From positions 1 through 64,000 of the forward strand of contig NZ_JAUSSZ010000001.1 in NCBI RefSeq assembly GCF_030812595.1: a stretch of 64,000 nt of DNA, given 5' to 3'. The position numbers were made by a program, and so were the translations under genes. How positions within the stretch are numbered: the first letter of the stretch is position 1; the number at the start of each line of letters is the position of its first letter. This stretch comes from Arthrobacter bambusae (lineage in GTDB: Bacteria > Actinomycetota > Actinomycetes > Actinomycetales > Micrococcaceae). This document shows positions 26,443 to 34,910 of this stretch, one piece after another. Under the pieces are notes generated by a model. It saw only the letters and a program-made list of their open reading frames with translations. It did no database searches and was not told the origin of the DNA.

Positions 26443-26457
26443 CTACGTAACGTAGAA
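26441..26457. promoter_or_regulatory. BlaI-type operator (box 3, cydA side)
   Basis: TTCTACGTAACGTAGAA has perfect 8-bp arms around a central A. It lies 52 nt upstream of the cydA ATG, at the predicted transcription start. Confidence 0.7.
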
Positions 26458-26509
26458 GATGGCCGCCGCAAGGTTGGCGGCTGGATGATGCCGGATAAAA
26501 AGGACAGCC

Positions 26510-28123
26510 ATGGACGCCTTGGAAATCGCACGCTGGCAATTTGGAATCACCACGGTTTACCACTTCATGATGGTGCCCCTGACCATCGGGCTGGGGCTTG
26601 TCGTGGCGGTCATCCAGACCCTGTGGTACCGCACCGGCAAGGTGGAATACCTGCGGATGACCAAGTTCTGGGGCAAGCTCTTCCTCATCAACTTCATCAT
26701 GGGCGTAGCCACGGGCATCGTCCAGGAATTCCAGTTCGGCATGGCCTGGAGCGAGTACAGCCGATTCGTAGGCGACGTGTTCGGTGCGCCCCTGGCCTTG
26801 GAAGCGCTTCTGGCGTTCTTTGTGGAATCGACCTTCCTGGGACTCTGGATCTTCGGTTGGAAGCAACTCAAGCGCGGTGTCCACCTCGCGTGCCTCTGGA
26901 TCGCCGTGATCGGCTCGTTCTTCTCGGCCTACTTCATCATCGTGGCCAACTCCTGGATGCAGCACCCCGTCGGCGTCACGATGGTCAACGGGCGCCCGCA
27001 CATGACCGACGCCTGGGCCGTCTTCACCAACAACACCGCCTTGGTGGCCGTTCCGCACACGCTCTTCGGCGCGCTGGCCGTCGCCGGTGCGTACCTCCTC
27101 GGTATCGCCTGGTACCACCTCTGGCGCCGCCGCCACGATGGCATTGACACGATGGGCGCTGACGGACGGGCCGTTCCGGGCGAAGCGGACATCCCCGGCC
27201 GGGACAAGACCGACTACAAGGTATGGATCCGCTCCTTGCGGATCGGCGCCGTCGTCGCCATGATCTCCTTCGCCGGTACCGCCATCACCGGCGATATGCA
27301 GGGCAAACTGATGTTCGAACAACAGCCAATGAAGATGGCCGCGGCCGAGGCCGCCTGCCACGACGGCACCGGATTCTCCGTGCTGAGCATCGGCAACCTC
27401 GGGTCCAAGAACTGCAACGACATCGTGGCCGTGATCGAGGTCCCCGGCATCCTCTCCTTCCTGGCCAAAGGCGATTTCAACACGGAAGTGAAGGGCGTCA
27501 ACAGCCTCCTGGACGAATACAAGGCCAAGTACGGCACCCACCTGACGGACAGTGCCCTTTACGGAGACCGCGCAGGCCAGGAAATCCAGTACGTTCCCGT
27601 CATGGAAGTGACCTACTGGGGGTTCCGCATGATGATCGGCTTCGGCGGGATCGCCGCCTTTGCCGCATTGCTTGCCCTGTGGGTCACGCGCAAGGGCATG
27701 GTCCCGCAATCCCGCTGGATCATGCGCCTTGCTGTCTTCGGCATCCTGGCTCCCTTTGGAGCCAACGCAGCCGGCTGGATCTTCACCGAAATGGGCCGGC
27801 AGCCGTTCGTCGTCGCACCCAACCCGGACGCCAGCGGCGTCGACCAGGTGTTCATGTTCACGGCAGCGGCCGTCTCACCAGGTGTTTCCGCCGCTGAGCT
27901 CATCACCTCGCTGGTGGCGTTGGCCTCCATCTACGCGGTCCTCCTGGTGGTCGAAGTCCGGCTGCTGGTCAAATACGCCCGTGGAGGCGTGGCTTCGGCA
28001 ATGCCTGAACTCGCCGGGGCCCGCGGCAGCGAAAAGAAGGAAAAGAAGGACGACGACGGCGGCACCCCTGGAGCCCCGGGCCAGCCCGGCGACAGCGACG
28101 ACGTCCTGGCATTCGCCTACTAG
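26510..28123 (+). CDS. cydA: Cytochrome bd oxidase subunit I
   Basis: This subunit (537 aa) of the high-affinity quinol oxidase binds hemes b558, b595 and d. There are about nine membrane helices. The heme-ligand regions are visible: His18 in TTVYHF, a His in ALVAVPHTLFG, and the Met in YWGFRMMIG. The quinol-loop QPMKMAAAEA retains the Lys and Glu, and GRQPF follows near the end. The C-terminus ends in a charged, Gly/Pro/Asp-rich tail of about 45 residues, longer than usual. The ATG has AAGGA just upstream. It heads cydA-cydB-cydDC, and the palindromes between it and the divergent blaI suggest BlaI control. Confidence 0.95.
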   Translation: MDALEIARWQFGITTVYHFMMVPLTIGLGLVVAVIQTLWYRTGKVEYLRMTKFWGKLFLINFIMGVATGIVQEFQFGMAWSEYSRFVGDVFGAPLALEALLAFFVESTFLGLWIFGWKQLKRGVHLACLWIAVIGSFFSAYFIIVANSWMQHPVGVTMVNGRPHMTDAWAVFTNNTALVAVPHTLFGALAVAGAYLLGIAWYHLWRRRHDGIDTMGADGRAVPGEADIPGRDKTDYKVWIRSLRIGAVVAMISFAGTAITGDMQGKLMFEQQPMKMAAAEAACHDGTGFSVLSIGNLGSKNCNDIVAVIEVPGILSFLAKGDFNTEVKGVNSLLDEYKAKYGTHLTDSALYGDRAGQEIQYVPVMEVTYWGFRMMIGFGGIAAFAALLALWVTRKGMVPQSRWIMRLAVFGILAPFGANAAGWIFTEMGRQPFVVAPNPDASGVDQVFMFTAAAVSPGVSAAELITSLVALASIYAVLLVVEVRLLVKYARGGVASAMPELAGARGSEKKEKKDDDGGTPGAPGQPGDSDDVLAFAY

Positions 28124-28143
28124 GAAGCAGAGGGATTTTTCGA

Positions 28144-29295
28144 ATGGAACTGTTGCCTACCGTCTGGTTCGTGGCCATTGCCGTGCTGTGGACGGGCTAC
28201 CTCTTCCTGGAGGGCTTCGACCTCGGGGTCGGCATGCTCATGAAGCTCTTCGCCCGGAACGACACCGACCGCCGGGTGCTGCTGAACACGATCGGTCCGG
28301 TGTGGGACGGCAATGAAGTGTGGCTGCTGACCGCGGCCGGTGCCACCTTCGCGGCCTTCCCGCTTTGGTACGCTTCGCTGTTTTCGGCGCTGTACCTGCC
28401 GCTGCTGATTGTCCTGGTGGCCCTGATCTTCCGGGCTGTGGCTTTCGAGTACCGGGGCAAAGTGGACACGGTGCGCTGGCGCACCATGTGGGACTGGGCG
28501 ATTGCCGTCGGTTCGTTCACTGCCGCATTCGGCGTCGGCGCCGCGCTCGCATTGACCACCACAGGGCTTCCGATCGACTCGAATGGCGACCGCCAGGGCG
28601 GCCCCTTCGCCTGGTTCAGTGGATACGCCGTGCTGGGCGGATTCGCCGTCGTCTCGTTCGCCCTGGTGCATGCCCTGGCGTTCCTGGCCTTGAAAACCGA
28701 CGGCGAAGTGCGCCACCGTGCGCGCCGCTGGTTTGTGCGGCTCGCGCCGCTCGCGTTGCTGCCGTTGCTCGCGTGGGTGGTCGCCGTCCAGTTGCTCAGC
28801 GGCAAGCCGTTGACGTGGATCCTGGTGATCCTCGCAGTCCTGGCAGCCGCAGGAGCCTGGATTCTCGCCCGCAAGGGAGCTGAGGGCAAGGCATTCGGAG
28901 CCCTGGGTGCATTCCTGGTGTGCGCTGCCGCGTCCATCTTCGGTGCGGCGTTCCCCGTGGTCATCCCTTCCACCTTGAACCCGGCGTTCAACCTCACTAT
29001 TTCCAACGCGTCGTCGTCCGCCTACACCCTGGGGTTGATGAGCATCGCGGCCGCGGTCGGACTGCCCCTTGTCATCGCCTACCAGGCCTGGACGTACTGG
29101 GTGTTCCGCCGCCGCGTGAGCGCAGCACACATTCCCGCCGCACATGGTTTCCTCCCTGCCATCGCGGCCAATGTCCTGGTGGGCCATGCGGCACCGGGCG
29201 GCGCAGAAGGTAGCGGCCCAGAAGGTACCGGCACGCAAGGTACCGGCCCACAACGTACAGCGCCCAAAACCACCCCCCGCGATGCCGGCGAATAA
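28144..29295 (+). CDS. cydB: Cytochrome bd oxidase subunit II
   Basis: This 383-aa membrane partner of CydA has about eight or nine helices. It begins MELLPTVWFVAIAVLWTGY, followed by the family motifs FLEGFDLGVGML and GPVWDGNEVWLL, and later FRAVAFEYRGK. The last 30 or so residues are an unusual Gly/Thr/Pro-rich tail with repeated EGTGTQGTG-type units that arises from a short DNA repeat (about 29208-29260). Start spacing is 20 nt from cydA and 3 nt to cydDC, so the three genes are one operon. Confidence 0.95.
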   Translation: MELLPTVWFVAIAVLWTGYLFLEGFDLGVGMLMKLFARNDTDRRVLLNTIGPVWDGNEVWLLTAAGATFAAFPLWYASLFSALYLPLLIVLVALIFRAVAFEYRGKVDTVRWRTMWDWAIAVGSFTAAFGVGAALALTTTGLPIDSNGDRQGGPFAWFSGYAVLGGFAVVSFALVHALAFLALKTDGEVRHRARRWFVRLAPLALLPLLAWVVAVQLLSGKPLTWILVILAVLAAAGAWILARKGAEGKAFGALGAFLVCAAASIFGAAFPVVIPSTLNPAFNLTISNASSSAYTLGLMSIAAAVGLPLVIAYQAWTYWVFRRRVSAAHIPAAHGFLPAIAANVLVGHAAPGGAEGSGPEGTGTQGTGPQRTAPKTTPRDAGE

Positions 29296-29298
29296 CGG

Positions 29299-32200
29299 AT
29301 GAAGCCCCAGCTGCCCGCCGGACCAGCCACCCGGTCCGCCCTGTACCTCCTTGGCCTGCTGTCCGCCCTCAAGGCTCTGTCCCTGGTCCTGATTGCTCAG
29401 GCCATCGCGGAGATGTTGTCCGGACTCGCCGCGGGCGGCATGGGGTGGCGCGAAGGACTCCTCTGGGGTGCCGCCGGTGCGGTCCTGCGGTCACTGACGG
29501 TCTGGGGCCAGGGAGTCGCGGCACGCCGGGCGGCCCTTGGAGTCAAGGAAGAGCTAAGGTCCGCGCTGCTGCGGCGCGCCCTCGGCCCGGGGGCTGCGGG
29601 ACGGGTCGGCGACATGAACGACGGCGGGCTCGCCGTGCTCGCGACACGCGGCCTTGACGCACTGGACAACTACTACACCCAGTTCCTGCCCGCCTTGGTC
29701 AATTGCGCCGCGGTGCCTTTGCTCCTCGGCGCGCGGATACTCTTCGCGGATTGGGTCAGTGCCGTGGTTGTGGTGTTGACCCTGCCGCTGGTCCCGCTTT
29801 TCATGGTGCTGATCGGCCGCCATACCGAGGACCAGGTCCACGAAGCCCAATCCACGCTGCGGAGGCTCTCGGGGCACATCCTGGAATTGGCCAAGGGACT
29901 TCCGGTGCTGGTGGGACTGGGCCGCGCGGGCGAACAGCGCGCAGCCCTCGAGGACCTCTCCGAGGAATACCGCTCGCGCACCATGGGAACCCTGCGGACT
30001 GCCTTCTTGTCCGCGCTCGCACTGGAACTCATAGCCACTATCTCCGTCGCGGTGGTGGCCGTCTTCATCGGCGTGCGGCTGGTAGCCGGAGACATGGGAC
30101 TGGAAGCAGGCCTGTTGGCCCTGATCCTCGCCCCCGATTGCTATCTTCCCCTGCGCGAGCTGGGCACGGCCCACCACGCCAGCGACGACGGGCGCGAGGC
30201 CTTGGCAACAGCCAACGCCGTGCTTGAGTCGCCGGCGGGCCGTCCGCTGGACGAGGTTTCCTCCAACGATGTTTCCGGCGCTGATGTTCTTTCCGGTGCT
30301 GATGAATTCGGTACCGTCGGGGTCACCGGACTGACGGTGAGGTATGCGGGGAGGGCTGCTGCCGCCGTCGGGCCCATCGACTTCAAGGCTCCGCGCGGGC
30401 GTATCACCGCCCTTGATGGCCGCAGCGGTTCGGGCAAGAGCACCATCCTGGGTGTCCTCGCCGGGACGATCGGCGACGGTCCGCTGGCAACCATTGAAGG
30501 GTCGGTCACCGGCACAGGCGCCGGTACCGTGGCCTGGGTACCGCAGCATCCTGTCATGGTTGCCGATACGGCGCTGGACGAGGTGCTCCTCTACCTGAAC
30601 GGCGGCAAGGACATCGCGCCGATCGAACCCGGGGCCACGCCCGACGCCGACATGTCGAGGGCCATGCGTTGCCTGGAGCAGGCTGCCGCGGAGCACCTTG
30701 CGTCCAAGCATCCTTCCGAGTTGAGCCCTGGCGAAATGCGCCGGGTGGCTGTGGCCCGCGGCCTGGCGCGCCTCAACGCGGGAGCTACGGTCCTGTTGCT
30801 CGACGAACCTACCGCGCATCTCGACGCCGCGTCCGCGGACGCCATCCGTTCGGCGATCGCGGGACTGCGGGGTGCCGCGACTGTCATCATGGTTGCCCAC
30901 GACGCCGCAACCCGGAAACTGGCGGACAACGTGGTGAAGGTCGACGGGGGTACGGCACAGGAGCAAGCCGGCCCAGCGCGCCTGGAATCCGCCGCATCGA
31001 TGGCAGTCCCGGTCCAGCGGGACATGAATCCGGGAGCCACACCGGACGGGGGAATTGAACCCCCCATCCCACTCTCCACGCTCAAGGCCCTAGGCCGGAT
31101 CCTTGCTCCCGTCCGCTACAAGTTCGCCCTGGCTGTGCTGATCGCGGCGCTCGCGGCCCTGTTTGCCGTGGCGTTGTCAGGGCTGTCCGGCTGGCTCATC
31201 ATCCGAGCCAGCGAGCAGCCACCCATCCTGTACTTGCTCGGTGCGATCGTGGGTGTGCGCTTCTTCGGCATAGGGCGGGCGGTGCTGCGCTACGCCGAGC
31301 GGCTCGTTGTCCACGACACCGTGTTCGCCGCGATGACAAAGCTCAGGGGCGCTCTCTGGGCGACCCTCAGCGCGAGGGCGCTGTCCCTGCGGCGGCTCCT
31401 TCAGGGCGGCAATGTACTCGGAGCCGTCGTGGACGACGTCGATACGCTGCGCGACGTGTTGCCGCGCGTCGTCCTGCCGCCCCTCTCAGCCCTTGCCGTT
31501 GCGGCATCGGCGGTGGCCGCCTCGGCCGTGCTGGTTCCTGCTACCGTACCGGCCGTTGTCGCGAGCGCCGTGGTTGGCCTTTTAGCGGCACCTCTTCTTG
31601 CCGTGCTGGCGGACCGCAACGCGGCCCGCTCGGAGCAGCAAATCCGCTCTCTCGTGCTGCGCGACGTTGCCGCGGCCCTCGACGCCCGTGCGGAGCTCAG
31701 CGCCAACGGCGTGGCCGGCACTGTCCTGGCGTCCTTGACCCGAAAGGATTCAGCAGCAACTGAGGCCGCCCGGCGCTCCGCGTGGGCTGACGGCATAGGC
31801 CAGGGTTTGGCCGTGCTTGCCTGCACCCTCGGAGCCTTGGCCGCAGGGATTCTCGCCGCACCGTCGGTGCAAGCCGGAACTGCGGCACCGGCTGTTGTGG
31901 CCGTCGTCGTCCTCGTCCAGCTCGCACTCTCCGAGCCCTACGCGGCCGCCGTGTCTGCCGTGCGGCAGGGGCCGGCTTTGGCTGCGGTGCTGCGGCGAAT
32001 CGCGCAGTCCGGAGCTTTTGACGCCCCGGAAGCCGACGACGGCGGTGTGCTGAGGCTGCCCGAGCGCCCCGATGGTGCCGCCGGACTCCTGCTGGACCGC
32101 CTCGAAGCGTCATGGCCGGGAGGGGAGCCCGTGTTCAGCGGAGTCAGCGCTGAAGCAAGCCCCGGACGATGGCTCGCGGTGACCGGCCCCTCCGGCTCGG

Positions 32201-32721
32201 GGAAATCCACGTTGCTCTCCGTCCTCCTTGGCTTCCTGCCCGCATCATCCGGGCGTGCCTACGTCAGCGGGGATGCCGCGTGGTGTCCCCAGGAGGCCCA
32301 CCTCTTCGACTCCACCATCCGCGGCAACCTGCTGCTCGCGCGCCCGGCCAGCCGCAAGCCTTCCGAAGCGGACATGTACAAGACTTTGGGCGCCGTCGGA
32401 CTTTCAGGACTTGTGTCCGGGCTTCCCGGCGGCCTGGACAGCCGTACAGGCCCGTCGGGTTCGTTCCTGAGCGGCGGCGAACGCCAACGGCTCGCCATGG
32501 CCCGCACGCTCCTTACCGGGGCAGCTGTCCTGCTCCTGGACGAGCCAACCGCCCACCTCGACGCCGCGGCGGCCCACCTCATGATGGCGGAACTGCGCGT
32601 CGGGCTGAGGGACGTCACGGTGGTCCTCGTGACCCACAACCCGGCCGACATCGCCGGGGGAGACGCCCGGCTGGATCTCGGCTCACCGTCGGCGCTCCCG
32701 GCGCTGGTGCGCGGAAACTAG
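29299..32721 (+). CDS. cydDC: CydD-CydC fusion ABC transporter for cytochrome bd assembly
   Basis: This single 1140-aa protein combines the two half-transporters that move cysteine/glutathione-type thiols and are needed for bd oxidase assembly. The first half has a membrane domain (about 10-320) and an ATPase with Walker A GRSGSGKST (374-382), signature LSPGEMRRVAV and Walker B LLLDEPTAHLDA. The second has a membrane domain (about 600-880), Walker A GPSGSGKST (963-971), signature LSGGERQRLAMA (near 1058) and LLLDEPTAHLDA. The first signature is degenerate (SPGEM for SGGQ), implying unequal ATP sites. The fused form is known in actinobacteria. Its 3' end carries a short tandem repeat. Confidence 0.93.
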   Translation: MKPQLPAGPATRSALYLLGLLSALKALSLVLIAQAIAEMLSGLAAGGMGWREGLLWGAAGAVLRSLTVWGQGVAARRAALGVKEELRSALLRRALGPGAAGRVGDMNDGGLAVLATRGLDALDNYYTQFLPALVNCAAVPLLLGARILFADWVSAVVVVLTLPLVPLFMVLIGRHTEDQVHEAQSTLRRLSGHILELAKGLPVLVGLGRAGEQRAALEDLSEEYRSRTMGTLRTAFLSALALELIATISVAVVAVFIGVRLVAGDMGLEAGLLALILAPDCYLPLRELGTAHHASDDGREALATANAVLESPAGRPLDEVSSNDVSGADVLSGADEFGTVGVTGLTVRYAGRAAAAVGPIDFKAPRGRITALDGRSGSGKSTILGVLAGTIGDGPLATIEGSVTGTGAGTVAWVPQHPVMVADTALDEVLLYLNGGKDIAPIEPGATPDADMSRAMRCLEQAAAEHLASKHPSELSPGEMRRVAVARGLARLNAGATVLLLDEPTAHLDAASADAIRSAIAGLRGAATVIMVAHDAATRKLADNVVKVDGGTAQEQAGPARLESAASMAVPVQRDMNPGATPDGGIEPPIPLSTLKALGRILAPVRYKFALAVLIAALAALFAVALSGLSGWLIIRASEQPPILYLLGAIVGVRFFGIGRAVLRYAERLVVHDTVFAAMTKLRGALWATLSARALSLRRLLQGGNVLGAVVDDVDTLRDVLPRVVLPPLSALAVAASAVAASAVLVPATVPAVVASAVVGLLAAPLLAVLADRNAARSEQQIRSLVLRDVAAALDARAELSANGVAGTVLASLTRKDSAATEAARRSAWADGIGQGLAVLACTLGALAAGILAAPSVQAGTAAPAVVAVVVLVQLALSEPYAAAVSAVRQGPALAAVLRRIAQSGAFDAPEADDGGVLRLPERPDGAAGLLLDRLEASWPGGEPVFSGVSAEASPGRWLAVTGPSGSGKSTLLSVLLGFLPASSGRAYVSGDAAWCPQEAHLFDSTIRGNLLLARPASRKPSEADMYKTLGAVGLSGLVSGLPGGLDSRTGPSGSFLSGGERQRLAMARTLLTGAAVLLLDEPTAHLDAAAAHLMMAELRVGLRDVTVVLVTHNPADIAGGDARLDLGSPSALPALVRGN

Positions 32722-32769
32722 CGGATGCGGAAACTAGCGGATGCGGAACTAGCGGATGCGGAACTAGCC
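32711..32769. repeat. Short tandem repeat spanning two convergent stop codons
   Basis: Four tandem units: GCGGAAACTAGCGGAT at 32711 and 32727, GCGGAACTAGCGGAT at 32743, and a partial unit from 32758. The stop of cydDC (TAG at 32719) lies in the first unit and that of the minus-strand monooxygenase (complement of 32764-32766) in the last. Each unit has the palindrome CTAG, so both strands gain spare stops. Confidence 0.8.
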
Positions 32770-33846
32770 GAGGAGCCGCCCGAGGATGGCGTCCACGGAC
32801 TCGGTGATCGTGTCCACGAGCTTCCGGGCATCATCCTCCCTGATGAGAGGCGTCGACTGGCCTGCCCACAAGGACATCACCTCAGGGATTCCCTGTGCCG
32901 CCGCAGCGGGCCGGAACTTGCCCGTCAGCCAGTTCTGGATCGGGAACGGAGCGTGCGTGGCGGGATCCGCGAGTTCCGCGATGATCCTGTTGGGGATGCC
33001 GCGGGCAAGGCGGCCGCTGAGGGCGCGGGTCAGGACAGTGTGGGCGGCGTCGGGTCCGCGCATCGCCGCCAGATGCGCCGGACTGATGGCTGACTGGCGC
33101 GTGGCGAGGAACGCTGAACCGATCTGGACCGCGTCAGCGCCAAGCGCCAAGGCTGCAGCGACCCCGCGGCCATCGGAGATACCGCCTGCGGCGATGACCG
33201 GAACCGATACGGCATCCACCACTTGGGGTACCAGCGCCATGGTCCCGACGAGTGAGTCCTCCGGTGGGCGCAGGAAGGAAACCCGGTGTCCGCCGGCCTC
33301 CATGCCCGTAGCGACGATGGCGTCAACTCCGCCGGCATCCAAGGCCGCGGCTTCGTCAACGGTGGTCGCTGTACCCACCACCACGATGCCGTTGCGGTGG
33401 GCCTCCTCGATGACCCCCTCGGACGGAACACCGAATATGAAGCTCAGGACGGCCGGCCGGGCTTCGATGGCTGCTTGGATCTGTTCCTGCAGATCGGGCA
33501 AGTAGGTGTCCGGTTGTGCTGGTGGTTCCACGCCCACCAGCTCGAAGTATGGCCGGAGGATGTCCACATAGGCGGCGTACTGCCGGGCGTCCGGGGTCGG
33601 TAGCACTTCGCCTTCGATGGGGAGCCAAAGATTGAGCGCGAAGGGTTTCCCGGTGGCCGCCCTGAGTTCGCGGGCCGTGGCCGAAATCCGCTCCGCATCG
33701 TATCCGTAGAGGCCGTAGGAACCCAGGCCGCCGGCTTCGCTGACCGCAGCCGACAGTTCGACCGATGACAGGCCGCCGAAAGGACCAAGAACGATGGGCA
33801 GGTCAATATTGAGGAGGCGTGTTGCCGGGGTGTCTTTCCACGACAT
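32764..33846 (-). CDS. Nitronate monooxygenase-like FMN enzyme (NPD family)
   Basis: This 360-aa TIM-barrel FMN protein starts MSWKDTPATRLLNIDLPIVLGPFGG. It has the NMO/2-nitropropane dioxygenase signatures AIVATGMEAGGHR (catalytic-type His) and PVIAAGGISDGRGVAAALALGADAVQIGSAFLAT (phosphate binding). Members oxidise alkyl nitronates, but many act on other substrates, so the exact reaction is open. The frame is open to 33963, but the start at 33846 fits homology and leaves an 8-nt gap to the DinB-like gene upstream, suggesting an operon. Confidence 0.87.
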   Translation of the reverse strand: MSWKDTPATRLLNIDLPIVLGPFGGLSSVELSAAVSEAGGLGSYGLYGYDAERISATARELRAATGKPFALNLWLPIEGEVLPTPDARQYAAYVDILRPYFELVGVEPPAQPDTYLPDLQEQIQAAIEARPAVLSFIFGVPSEGVIEEAHRNGIVVVGTATTVDEAAALDAGGVDAIVATGMEAGGHRVSFLRPPEDSLVGTMALVPQVVDAVSVPVIAAGGISDGRGVAAALALGADAVQIGSAFLATRQSAISPAHLAAMRGPDAAHTVLTRALSGRLARGIPNRIIAELADPATHAPFPIQNWLTGKFRPAAAAQGIPEVMSLWAGQSTPLIREDDARKLVDTITESVDAILGRLLG

Positions 33847-33854
33847 AGCAGCGC

Positions 33855-34373
33855 CTAGCCGTCCACGTCGTGCAGGTGATGGACGACGTCGTGCAGGAAG
33901 TATTGGGCAAACGTCAGCACGGTGAACGTGGAGCCGTTGCTGCGGACCCCCGTGCGGGGCCACTCATCTTCGTGGACGGCGGCGAAGGAGTTGGCAATCT
34001 GGGCGCCTTCTGCGGCCAGCTGCGCAGCCACTTCCGCCGGATCCGCATTGGCGTAGTCGCCATCGATCGCGGCTTCGTCCTGGTTCCAGTCGTCGAAGTG
34101 GGCGTCGTCTTCCCGCAGCATCAGGTTCAGCCGCTGGTCGAAGAGGCTGAACACATCACGGACGTGGCAGGCGTACTCCAAGGGGGACCATGTGTCCTCG
34201 TCCGGACGTGTCGATGCGTCTTCCCGGCGCAGGACGGCCCGCCAACGCGGCAGCATGTTCAGGACTGTCCCCGGGACGGTGGACGGGGTCACAGCGGCGG
34301 CGTCGAAGCCGCACTCGGGACAGGGAGTGGACAGGACCCAGGTCCAGTCCTTGTCATCGGGAATGATCGGCAT
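33855..34373 (-). CDS. DinB family protein
   Basis: This 172-aa protein has the DinB/YfiT four-helix fold. Candidate metal ligands are His in EYACHVRDVF and the two spaced histidines of FLHDVVHHLHD near the C-terminus. A CPECG pair near the N-terminus is unusual. In actinobacteria many relatives use mycothiol as cofactor; whether this one does cannot be told. There is no ribosome site; TAGACT lies 6 nt before the ATG (34380-34385), so the message is probably leaderless. Confidence 0.82.
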   Translation of the reverse strand: MPIIPDDKDWTWVLSTPCPECGFDAAAVTPSTVPGTVLNMLPRWRAVLRREDASTRPDEDTWSPLEYACHVRDVFSLFDQRLNLMLREDDAHFDDWNQDEAAIDGDYANADPAEVAAQLAAEGAQIANSFAAVHEDEWPRTGVRSNGSTFTVLTFAQYFLHDVVHHLHDVDG

Positions 34374-34379
34374 GGCAGT

Positions 34380-34385
34380 AGTCTA
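34380..34385 (-). promoter_or_regulatory. Candidate -10 box of a leaderless DinB-family transcript
   Basis: TAGACT on the minus strand is 6 nt from the ATG at 34373, with no ribosome site between. Confidence 0.35.
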
Positions 34386-34455
34386 GGGTGCCCGACGGCA
34401 GTCTGGGGTGCCGCCCGGCGAACCTGATCCCGGCGCCTCCTTCAGGAGTAAGGTT

Positions 34456-34869
34456 ATGAGCTGGGGAAGCCTGGAAAGTGAAATTGCCATGCTTAAGGAT
34501 CTAAATGTCGCCGGCGTGCTCCCTGCCAGCGATCTCGCCCGCGCCCGCGACTTCTACCGCGACAAGCTCGGTCTCGAACCGGACAACCCGGAGGCCGCTG
34601 ACAACCTGATGTACAAGTGCGCCAACGGCACCGGCTTCCTGCTTTACGAGACGCCCTATGCGGGGACGGCGAAGAACACCCAGTTGGGATTCCAGAGCAC
34701 CGACTTGGACAAGGACATGGCCGATCTCAGGGAGCGCGGAATCGTATTCGAAGAGTACGACCTCCCCGGCCTGAAAACCGAGAACGGCGTCGCCACGTTG
34801 CCTAACGGCGATCGCGGAGCCTGGTTCCTCGATTCGGAAGGAAACATCATCAGTATCGCCACGATGTAG
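34456..34869 (+). CDS. VOC (glyoxalase/bleomycin resistance) family protein
   Basis: This small 137-aa vicinal-oxygen-chelate protein reads VLPASDLARARDFYRDKLGL, TGFLLYETPYAG and RGAWFLDSEGNIISIATM, the usual beta-alpha-beta-beta-beta pattern of the fold. The substrate is unknown. I chose the ATG at 34456 because of AGGAGTAAGG just upstream; the ATG at 34489 would also give a complete domain (126 aa). It is monocistronic and convergent with the topoisomerase A gene. Confidence 0.83.
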   Translation: MSWGSLESEIAMLKDLNVAGVLPASDLARARDFYRDKLGLEPDNPEAADNLMYKCANGTGFLLYETPYAGTAKNTQLGFQSTDLDKDMADLRERGIVFEEYDLPGLKTENGVATLPNGDRGAWFLDSEGNIISIATM

Positions 34870-34910
34870 TCAGGACATCCGGGGTCTTGGCAGTCAGCGG
34901 CGGCTTCCGG

